Origin: Candidatus Bathyarchaeota archaeon ex4484_135
GTDB lineage: Archaea; Thermoproteota; Bathyarchaeia; EX4484-135
DNA length: 11,445 bases
NCBI GenBank assembly: GCA_002255025.1
Contig: NJEJ01000021.1
Location: 1-11,445 of the forward strand
Direction of reading: 5' to 3'
Below, in pieces: positions 1-5,632 of this stretch; position 1 is the stretch's first letter; each line of letters begins with the position of its first letter. The notes below the pieces were generated by a model, which saw only the letters and a list, made by a program, of their open reading frames with translations, searched no databases and was not told the DNA's origin. A program made the translations under genes and the position numbers.

Positions 1-954
1 GCCGAAACGGAAGAACGTGGCTTCAAGGTGGATTACGAGGTCATAGACTGGCGGCCCGTCGGCCACGCCGATATGCTCGAGGTCCTCGGGATGGGCGATA
101 CGCTCAGGGCCGCCCGGGCAGCAGGCTCACGCTTCTACTACCTCTTCGATGACCTCGTGTGGCTCGACATGGCCCTCCTGGCCTATGCCCTGGACAAGAT
201 GACGCAGTGGGGCTTCAGGCCCTGCATACCGCCCTACATGCTCCGCAGGGCCCCTTACGAGGGCGTTACGGCTCTCAGCGATTTCGAGGACGCCATTTAC
301 AAGGTTGAGGGCGAGGACCTGTACCTTATAGCCACGAGCGAGCACCCCATGGCAGCCCTCTACATGGGCGAGATACTTGACGAGGACGACCTGCCCATCC
401 TCCTCACGGGCGTGAGCCCTTGCTTCCGGAAGGAAGCCGGGGCCCATGGCAAGGACACGAAGGGCATATTCAGGGTCCACCAGTTCCACAAGGTAGAGCA
501 GTTCGTGTTCTGCAAGCCCGAGGAATCCTGGGATTGGCACGAGCGGTTGATAAAGAACGCCGAGGAACTCTGGCGTGGCCTGGGCATACCGCACCGCGTG
601 GTCAACATCTGCACGGGCGATCTGGGCGTGGTAGCGGCCAAGAAGTACGACCTGGAAGCCTGGATGCCGGCCCAGGGCAAGTACAGGGAAATGGTGTCCT
701 GCTCCAACTGCACGGATTGGCAGAGCTACAGGCTCAAGATACGCTACAGGCCCAAGGGCGGTGGGCCGAACGTGCTCGTCCACACGCTGAACTCCACGGC
801 CATAGCTTCCACCCGTGCCATAACGGCCATATTGGAGAACTCCCAAGAGCCAGATGGCACTGTCGTGATACCGAAGGTCCTCAGGCGTTACCTAGAGCCC
901 TTCGAGGAAGCCCCTAAGGAGGTCATAGTGCCGAGGGGCCGCAAGAAGCCATAG
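1..954 (+). CDS. serS: Seryl-tRNA synthetase, C-terminal catalytic part (5' end outside window)
   Basis: Class II aminoacyl-tRNA synthetase that charges tRNA-Ser with serine in the cytoplasm. The frame is open from base 1, so the GTG at 28 is an internal valine codon and not the start. About 317 residues are present; SerRS is usually about 450, so the N-terminal coiled-coil arm that grips the tRNA long variable arm is missing. Seen in order: a motif 1 region (around GFRPCIPPYMLRR), the TSEHP serine/ATP pocket segment, motif 2 with SPCFRKEAGAHGKDTKGIFR followed by HQFHKVEQF, the SCSNCTDWQSYRL segment, and motif 3 near NSTAIASTRAI. These are the bacterial-type SerRS signatures, not those of the rare methanogen type. 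The gene ends in TAG, 42 bases before the next start, which has its own TATA box. Identification is firm. Confidence 0.95.
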   Translation, partial: AETEERGFKVDYEVIDWRPVGHADMLEVLGMGDTLRAARAAGSRFYYLFDDLVWLDMALLAYALDKMTQWGFRPCIPPYMLRRAPYEGVTALSDFEDAIYKVEGEDLYLIATSEHPMAALYMGEILDEDDLPILLTGVSPCFRKEAGAHGKDTKGIFRVHQFHKVEQFVFCKPEESWDWHERLIKNAEELWRGLGIPHRVVNICTGDLGVVAAKKYDLEAWMPAQGKYREMVSCSNCTDWQSYRLKIRYRPKGGGPNVLVHTLNSTAIASTRAITAILENSQEPDGTVVIPKVLRRYLEPFEEAPKEVIVPRGRKKP

Positions 955-963
955 CAGGCATAC

Positions 964-971
964 GTTTAATA
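964..971 (+). promoter_or_regulatory. TATA box (GTTTAATA) for the NfeD-stomatin operon
   Basis: The TTTAAT core at 965-970 is centred about 29-30 bases upstream of the ATG at 997 and only about 20 upstream of the ATG at 988. Archaeal TATA boxes lie about 26-30 bases before the transcription start, so this favours a leaderless mRNA starting at 997. Inferred from position and composition only. Confidence 0.55.
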
Positions 972-996
972 GCAGGGCCTCTTAATCATGGAGGGG

Positions 997-2268
997 ATGA
1001 AGGAGAAAGGGCTCATCGCCTTAGTTCTGGCCATAGCCCACTTATCCCTGCTCTTAGCCATCCTGCTCCACGCTGGGGCAGCCCTGGCTGAGGGCCGCGA
1101 GGTCGTCGTGGTAGAGCTGCGGATGGATATAAATGCGGGTGCCGAGGAACTTGTCCGCAGGGCCTTTTCCTACGCCAGCTCGAGGCAGGCCAGCGTTGAG
1201 GCCTTAGTGCTCGAGATAGACACGGACGGCGGCTGGATCTACGCCATGGACAGGATAATAGGCCTCCTGGCCAAGTGCCCGTGCTCAACGGTCGCCTTCG
1301 TCCCGAGAGATGGCCGTTGTTTCTCGGCCGGGGCCTACATCTTCATGGCCTGCGAGAAGACCGCCATGGCCCCTGGCTCGGCCATAGGATCCTGCATGCC
1401 CATGGATGCCATGGGCAACCCGGCTGACGAGAAGGTCGTGAACGCCATGGCAGCCCGTATGAGGGCCCTCGCCTCATCGCACGGCCGAAACGCCACGGCT
1501 GCCGAGGAAATGGTCCTTAAGAACGCAGATTACACGGCAGAAGAGGCCTTGAGGCTTGGGCTCTGCGACCTTATGGCATCTAGCTTAGACGGCCTCTTGA
1601 GCAAGCTCGGTTTCGCGAACGCTTCCTTGACCTACTTCGGGCCAGATTGGCACGTCCAGTTCCTCTCGACCATATCGAACCCGCTCGTCCAGGGCCTCCT
1701 CATGTGGGTGGCCATGTGGCTCATATTAATCGACATATTCCACCCGACCTTTGTCCTCAGCGTGATAGCCGTAGCCCTGCTGGCCCTGGCCCTCTGGGGT
1801 GCTGGCGTCATCCACACCCACCCGTTGGCCCTGATACTCGTGGCCCTCGGGTCAGCCCTGACGCTCGTTGAGCTGAAGAAACCGGGCGTGGGCCTGGAGA
1901 TCGTCGGCATCCTCCTGATAGCAGCTGGCATAGTCTTCGCCTACCAGCTAGAGCCCTTCATGGTCATCCAGGGACCGGAGATAGCCGTGTTGATCGTGGC
2001 CTTAGCCGGCGGAGGGCTGCTGGGCTATTACCTGTACGCCATGAGGGCAGCCCTTAAGAAGAGGCCGAAGCTCCACGAGCCCGAGAGACTTGTGGGCTTG
2101 TCGGGCGTGGCCAAGACGGACATAATGCCCGATAAGCCGGGCGTCGTCCTAGCCGAGTCTGAGGAATGGACGGCCACATCGGACGAGTTCATCCCGGCGG
2201 GCTCGAAGGTAAGGATTATAAGCGTTGAAGGACTCATGCTCAAGGTGAGGAGGGAAGAGAAGCCTTGA
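997..2268 (+). CDS. nfeD: NfeD family membrane-bound serine protease (ClpP class)
   Basis: Predicted membrane-anchored serine protease of the long NfeD family, partner of stomatin. About 423 residues from the ATG at 997; an in-frame ATG at 988 is the alternative, but TATA spacing favours 997. Order: N-terminal signal peptide or anchor (about 5-32), ClpP/SppA-like protease domain (about 35-205), four or five hydrophobic segments (about 228-352), and a C-terminal OB-fold NfeD domain (about 362-420). By comparison with the Pyrococcus PH1510 protease the nucleophile is Ser110 in CFSAGAYIF, and the catalytic lysine is Lys146 in NPADEKVVNAMA, placed 18-20 residues before the conserved SHGRNAT stretch. 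Six cysteines flank the active site, which is unusual. The stop overlaps the stomatin start as TGATG, so the two are co-translated. Family assignment is firm; the physiological substrate is inferred. Confidence 0.92.
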   Translation: MKEKGLIALVLAIAHLSLLLAILLHAGAALAEGREVVVVELRMDINAGAEELVRRAFSYASSRQASVEALVLEIDTDGGWIYAMDRIIGLLAKCPCSTVAFVPRDGRCFSAGAYIFMACEKTAMAPGSAIGSCMPMDAMGNPADEKVVNAMAARMRALASSHGRNATAAEEMVLKNADYTAEEALRLGLCDLMASSLDGLLSKLGFANASLTYFGPDWHVQFLSTISNPLVQGLLMWVAMWLILIDIFHPTFVLSVIAVALLALALWGAGVIHTHPLALILVALGSALTLVELKKPGVGLEIVGILLIAAGIVFAYQLEPFMVIQGPEIAVLIVALAGGGLLGYYLYAMRAALKKRPKLHEPERLVGLSGVAKTDIMPDKPGVVLAESEEWTATSDEFIPAGSKVRIISVEGLMLKVRREEKP

Positions 2269-3248
2269 TGACAGCCTTCGGCAGCCTTTGGGGTCTCTCC
2301 CTCCAGGTGATCGCCATACCCGGCCTCTGGGCTCTTCTGGCCCTCGTGGCCCTGATGTTCATCATAGGCCTGCTGGCCATGTCCATAAAGGTAGTGCCAG
2401 AGTTCAAGAGGCTCGTGGTCTTCAGGCTCGGGAGGTTCGTGGGCGTTAGGGGGCCAGGCGTCACGTTCCTGATACCGTTCATAGAGCGGGGCCAGTGGGT
2501 CGACCTGAGGGAGAACTTCATAAACGTGCCCCACCAGACCTGCATAACGAAGGACAACGCACCCGTGGACATAGACTTCCTCATCTACTTCAAGGTCGTA
2601 GACCCGGCCAAGTGCGTCCTGAACGTGACGGACTTTGACGGTGCTGCCACGGGCATGGCAACCACCATCCTGAGGGCCGTGGTAGGCGACATAACGCTCG
2701 ACGACGTCCTGGCCAAGAGGGATGAGATAAACGCCGTCTTGCGGACCAAGCTCGATGAGGTGACCGAGCGTTGGGGCGTGAAGGTCACGAGCGTCGAGAT
2801 ACGCGAGATACTGCCCCCAAAGAGCGTCACTGACGCCATGGTGAGGCAGATGGCGGCCGAGAGGGACCGCAGGGCCATGGTGACGAAGGCCGAGGGCGAG
2901 AGGGAAGCCGCTATAAAGGTAGCTGAGGGCAAGAAGCAAGCCATGATACTTGAGGCCGAGGGCAAGAGGCAGGCGGCCATACTGGAGGCGGAGGGCGAGA
3001 GACAGGCAGCAATACTCAGGGCCGAGGGATATGCCTTGGCCCTCCAGAAGATATATGAGGTAGCCCGCGGGGTGGACCCGAAGACCATGACGCTCCAGTA
3101 CCTAGAGGCCCTGAAGACCATAGGGCAGAGCCCTGCCACGAAGTTCATATTCCCGATGGAGTTCACTAGGCTTTTGGCACCGATAAGCGAGCTGGTGGCC
3201 AAGACGAGCGGGAGCTCGAGCAGCGAGGGCAAGGGAGAGAGCAAGTAG
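2268..3248 (+). CDS. Stomatin/prohibitin-like SPFH (band 7) membrane protein
   Basis: Membrane scaffold protein of the SPFH family, 326 residues. One N-terminal hydrophobic segment (about 13-40) anchors it. The SPFH domain follows (about 42-200), with the typical VVPEFKRLVVFRLGRF and GVKVTSVEIREILPP motifs. Next is a charged coiled coil of 11-residue repeats beginning AEG (208-254), then a short hydrophobic C-terminal patch (TKFIFPMEFTRLL, 291-303) and a Ser/Gly/Lys-rich tail. In Pyrococcus the NfeD protease PH1510 cleaves the hydrophobic C-terminal region of stomatin PH1511, so this patch is the likely target of the neighbouring protease. I chose the ATG at 2268, which overlaps the nfeD stop (TGATG) and follows an AGGAGGG-rich stretch, over the TTG just before it. 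An oligo-T run follows the stop. Confidence 0.92.
   Translation: MTAFGSLWGLSLQVIAIPGLWALLALVALMFIIGLLAMSIKVVPEFKRLVVFRLGRFVGVRGPGVTFLIPFIERGQWVDLRENFINVPHQTCITKDNAPVDIDFLIYFKVVDPAKCVLNVTDFDGAATGMATTILRAVVGDITLDDVLAKRDEINAVLRTKLDEVTERWGVKVTSVEIREILPPKSVTDAMVRQMAAERDRRAMVTKAEGEREAAIKVAEGKKQAMILEAEGKRQAAILEAEGERQAAILRAEGYALALQKIYEVARGVDPKTMTLQYLEALKTIGQSPATKFIFPMEFTRLLAPISELVAKTSGSSSSEGKGESK
2889..3020 (+). repeat. Four 33-bp degenerate tandem repeats inside the stomatin gene
   Basis: Four consecutive 11-codon units encode AEGEREAAIKV, AEGKKQAMILE, AEGKRQAAILE and AEGERQAAILR; a fifth, diverged unit (AEGYALALQKI) follows. An 11-residue period fits a hendecad coiled coil, as in stomatin oligomerisation regions. 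The units vary at the DNA level, so they look constrained by protein structure rather than freshly duplicated. Confidence 0.8.
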
Positions 3249-3255
3249 GTTTTTG
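3249..3255 (+). terminator. Oligo-T terminator after the stomatin gene
   Basis: A TTTTT run (3250-3254) directly follows the stomatin TAG. Archaeal RNA polymerase terminates at short T runs without needing a hairpin, and T runs are rare in this GC-rich window. It probably ends the nfeD-stomatin transcript. Confidence 0.5.
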
Positions 3256-3322
3256 TACAGAAGGCATCTTGTCAGGGAGAGCGAGGATTACTGTTCTCTC
3301 TGTCCCGAGCTCAGGGGAAATG

Positions 3323-3329
3323 CTTAAAG
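3323..3329 (+). promoter_or_regulatory. TATA box (CTTAAAG) for S30e
   Basis: This AT-rich core is centred about 38 bases before the S30e GTG. With a transcription start near 3352 it would give a short leader holding the GGTGA Shine-Dalgarno sequence at 3353-3357, six bases before the start codon. Confidence 0.45.
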
Positions 3330-3363
3330 CTGCCTCCCGGACAGAGATGCCCGGTGAGAGAAC

Positions 3364-3534
3364 GTGCCCACCCACGGCTCCTTGGCGAAAGCGGGAAAGG
3401 TCCGTTCGCAGACCCCGAAGCTGCCAGCTAGGCCTAGGCGTAGCCCTACCCCTAAGGTCCGCAACAGGCGTAACTACGTGAAGAGGTTCATACTTAACCG
3501 CCGGCCTGGCCAGAACTGGATAAACGTGAGGTAA
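3364..3534 (+). CDS. rps30e: Small ribosomal subunit protein S30e
   Basis: A 56-residue, strongly basic protein. It starts MPTHGSLAKAGKVRSQTPK and ends in a RPGQNW-containing tail. The opening matches the archaeal/eukaryotic S30e signature (typically MPSHGSLTKAGKVRSQTPK), and the RNRRNYVKR segment fits the second half of the family. Length is normal. In eukaryotes S30 is made as a fusion to a ubiquitin-like protein (FAU); here it stands alone, as usual in archaea. It starts with GTG behind a GGTGA ribosome site. S30e occurs in TACK and Asgard archaea, so it also informs the taxonomy. Its small size makes it easy for gene finders to miss. The amidohydrolase follows after 22 bases, probably on the same transcript. 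Identification is firm from the N-terminus. Confidence 0.93.
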   Translation: MPTHGSLAKAGKVRSQTPKLPARPRRSPTPKVRNRRNYVKRFILNRRPGQNWINVR

Positions 3535-3556
3535 GGCCGATAGGGGCCTTTGGGCC

Positions 3557-5131
3557 TTGGTTAAAGCCGATTTAGTCCTCTTCGACGGCTCTTTCATATC
3601 CCCCGAGTTCGGGAGGCCCGTCGGGACCTCCCTGGCCGTGAAGGACGGCCTGATATTGGCCGTGGGCGATGAGAGCTCTATGAGGAAGTTCGTCGGGGAC
3701 GAGACACGCGTAATTGACCTGGAAGGCCGTGCCGTCCTGCCCGGCTTATCGGATTCCCACGTCCACGGCCTGGCCCTCGGGAGGCGGTTGAGGTGGGCTG
3801 ACCTGGGCGATGTCAGCTCTATCTCAGAGTTCGTGGAGAAACTGAAAGAGCACTCAGCCCGCGTGGGCCCAGAGGAATGGATTGTGGGCTTCGGCTGGGA
3901 CCACGAGAAGTTCTCCGAGCGTAGGCTCCCGACCAAGAGGGACCTCGACCTGGTGTCAGCCGACAGGCCCGTGATTGCCTTTAGGAAGTGCTGGCACCTT
4001 TGCGTCCTGAATTCGGCTGCCCTTAGGGCCCTGGAAAGCAAGCTCCCCGAGCTGATCGAGGAGGGTTTTGCCTTTACTGACCCCGAGACGGGCGAGCCAA
4101 CGGGCATTTTGGTCGAGGACGGCTTATCGGCCCTTAAGGAGGCCATGCCCGAGCCGAGCAAGCGGGAGGTGGCCGAGGCCGTCGAGAAAGCCATAGGAGA
4201 GGCCCTAAGTAAGGGCCTGACGTGCCTGCATTGGATAGCCGAGAGGCCTGAGGAGCTCTCGGTCATAATGGCTTTGAGGGCCCTCGGGCGGCTGAGGATA
4301 AGGCTCTACTTGCTCTTCCCCGTCCGCATGATGGAGCACCTGCTGGCCTTAGGCCTCAGGACGGGCTTCGGGGATCCCTGGGTTAGGATAGGGGCCGTTA
4401 AGGTCATGCTTGATGGCTCTCTCGGGGCCAGGACGGCTTACCTCAGGGAGCCCTACTCAGATGAGCCCGAGGAGAGGGGCCGGCTGCTCTACACGGAGGA
4501 AGAGCTGGCCCGTTTGGCCTTAAGGGCCCACGAAGCAGGCCTCCAGCTGGCCATACATGCCATAGGGGACGGTGCTATTGAGCTGGCCCTCAAGGTCCTC
4601 TCGGGCCTGCCGGGCGGCCCCAGCCGGATGAGGCACAGGATAGAACACGCTTCCGTCTTGGACCCGGGCATGATAAAGATGATGGCTTCCCTGGGCATCG
4701 TGGCTTCAGTCCAACCGCACTTCATAGTATCCGACTTCTGGGTCGAGGAACGCCTCGGGCCGCACAGGGCCAGGTGGACCTACCCGTTCAAGTCCATGCT
4801 GGAGGCAGGCGTGGTCCTTGCGGCTGGCTCAGATGCACCAATAGAGCCCATAGACCCGTTGGAGGGCATTAGGGCTGCCGTCGGCGAGGCCCAGAGGCCG
4901 GAGGAAAGGCTCAGCCTTTGGGAGGCCCTCACGACCTACACATATGGGCCCGCTTATGCTTCCTTCCAAGAGCATTTCTCGGGCTCTCTGGGGCCGGGCA
5001 AGGCAGCCGATTTGACCGTGCTTTCCTGCGGGCCGGAGGGCCTCGATGAGATATGGAAGGCCGAGGTAGATGCTACCTTCGTGTGTGGGAAACTTGCTTA
5101 CTCACGCGTAGGGCTCTTGGAGCTCAGGTAG
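3557..5131 (+). CDS. YtcJ-like metal-dependent amidohydrolase
   Basis: Predicted metal hydrolase of the amidohydrolase superfamily, YtcJ/Amidohydro_3 branch, 524 residues, cytoplasmic. A small N-terminal beta domain (1-60; ADLVLFDG, VIDLEGRAVLPG) leads into the TIM barrel. Visible metal-site residues: His68 and His70 (SDSHVHG), a probable carboxylated Lys282 (VKVMLDGSLG), His334 (AIHAIGDGA), His364 (HRIEHASV) and Asp426 (GSDAPIEP). The chain ends with the returning beta-domain strand ATFVCGKLAYSR. All expected ligands are present, so it should be active. Family members hydrolyse C-N bonds in N-substituted formamides and related amides, but the substrate cannot be read from sequence. The start is TTG at 3557; no strong Shine-Dalgarno is visible, so it may depend on coupling to S30e 22 bases upstream. 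Confidence 0.88.
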   Translation: MVKADLVLFDGSFISPEFGRPVGTSLAVKDGLILAVGDESSMRKFVGDETRVIDLEGRAVLPGLSDSHVHGLALGRRLRWADLGDVSSISEFVEKLKEHSARVGPEEWIVGFGWDHEKFSERRLPTKRDLDLVSADRPVIAFRKCWHLCVLNSAALRALESKLPELIEEGFAFTDPETGEPTGILVEDGLSALKEAMPEPSKREVAEAVEKAIGEALSKGLTCLHWIAERPEELSVIMALRALGRLRIRLYLLFPVRMMEHLLALGLRTGFGDPWVRIGAVKVMLDGSLGARTAYLREPYSDEPEERGRLLYTEEELARLALRAHEAGLQLAIHAIGDGAIELALKVLSGLPGGPSRMRHRIEHASVLDPGMIKMMASLGIVASVQPHFIVSDFWVEERLGPHRARWTYPFKSMLEAGVVLAAGSDAPIEPIDPLEGIRAAVGEAQRPEERLSLWEALTTYTYGPAYASFQEHFSGSLGPGKAADLTVLSCGPEGLDEIWKAEVDATFVCGKLAYSRVGLLELR

Positions 5132-5288
5132 CCCTTTATAAGGCTGGATAAGCCCTTCACAGGCCCATATCAGCCCTATCTTGCCTTGACATTTACGGCG
5201 GTCGTGACAGGCCCGGCGTTGTGCCATGGCCAATTTCAAGCCAGGCCGATGGGCCCCGAGGCCCGGGGCAATAAGGTGGTGGGCAAGC
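5132..5288 (+). other. Non-coding gap with orphan TATA box and GC-rich hairpin
   Basis: No gene is recognisable here. CTTTATAAGG at 5134-5143, three bases after the amidohydrolase stop, is among the best TATA-like sequences in the window, yet the next gene has its own TATA 150 bases later. ACAGGCCC occurs twice (5159-5166 and 5207-5214). GCCCCG-AGGCC-CGGGGC (5253-5269) can fold into a 6-bp stem with a 5-nt loop. A short non-coding RNA or 5' leader is possible. The box is nearly palindromic and could also fire leftwards. Confidence 0.3.
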
Positions 5289-5296
5289 CTTATAAT
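5289..5296 (+). promoter_or_regulatory. TATA box (CTTATAAT) for the winged-helix gene
   Basis: This box is centred about 30 bases upstream of the ATG at 5323, the spacing expected for a leaderless mRNA. It argues against the in-frame GTG at 5302, only about 10 bases away. Confidence 0.6.
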
Positions 5297-5322
5297 GGCT
5301 GGTGGGGGCGGATGGTCCTGCC

Positions 5323-5589
5323 ATGGAACTCAGGGAGAGGATAATCGACACGCTGAAGAGGGGACCCATGCTGCTCAGGGAAATAGAGGCCACGGTGGGC
5401 GTGGCGGGAGAGCTGCTCGCTGAGGAGCTGACGAAGCTGGTGAAAGAAGGCCTCATCCGCCGGAGGAAGTCCAATGGCTGCTGGATTTACTGGCTCGGCG
5501 GAGACGGCCGATTGAGCCTCAGGGACTGGGAGATGGTAGAGGGCCTCACGGTCCTCCAAGTCCTGGAGGAGGCCTCTAAGCTGACCTGA
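5323..5589 (+). CDS. Small winged helix-turn-helix protein
   Basis: 88 residues, cytoplasmic, probably DNA-binding. The start MELRERIIDTLKRGPMLLRE, the helix pair IEATVGVAGELLAEELTKLV and the wing EGLIRRRKSNGCWIYWL follow the usual winged-helix order (helix 1, short strand, helix 2, recognition helix, hairpin wing), and the basic RRRK run fits DNA contact. The C-terminal 25 residues form one more predicted helix that may serve dimerisation. I chose the ATG at 5323 because it lies at leaderless distance from a TATA box; a GTG at 5302 would add seven residues. It ends 43 bases before elp3, which appears to have its own TATA box. It could regulate itself or elp3, but no operator is visible. The family within the winged-helix group is not recognised. 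Confidence 0.75.
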   Translation: MELRERIIDTLKRGPMLLREIEATVGVAGELLAEELTKLVKEGLIRRRKSNGCWIYWLGGDGRLSLRDWEMVEGLTVLQVLEEASKLT

Positions 5590-5593
5590 GCAC

Positions 5594-5602
5594 GCTTTTA
5601 TG
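5594..5602 (+). promoter_or_regulatory. TATA-like element (GCTTTTATG) for elp3
   Basis: The CTTTTAT core at 5595-5601 is centred about 34 bases upstream of the elp3 ATG at 5633. It follows the winged-helix stop by five bases and allows independent transcription of elp3. No Shine-Dalgarno precedes 5633, so a very short leader is likely. Confidence 0.4.
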
Positions 5603-5632
5603 CCCGCTGAGGCCATTAGCCCACCCGGGCCC

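Noticed and set aside
127..846. Minus-strand frame of 239 codons opposite serS
   Set aside because: It mirrors the codon pattern of the synthetase and has no recognisable motif.
2028..2939. Long open frame on the minus strand (303 codons)
   Set aside because: It lies antisense across nfeD and stomatin, has a low-complexity composition (His, Gly, Leu, Pro, Tyr) typical of shadow frames in GC-rich DNA, and shows no family motif. The plus-strand genes are certain.
3399..3414. T-arm-like sequence GGTCCGTTCGCAGACC
   Set aside because: It sits inside the S30e coding sequence, and there is no acceptor stem, anticodon arm or CCA-side context around it. I found no tRNA in the window.
3166..4266. Long open frame on the minus strand (366 codons)
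   Set aside because: It is antisense to the stomatin tail, S30e and the amidohydrolase. It is rich in Ser, Arg and Pro without domain features, so it is a shadow.
5132..5344. Open frame continuing for 71 codons after the amidohydrolase stop
   Set aside because: It has no good early start codon, no Shine-Dalgarno and no family pattern, and it overlaps the winged-helix gene. Chance openness is expected at this GC content.
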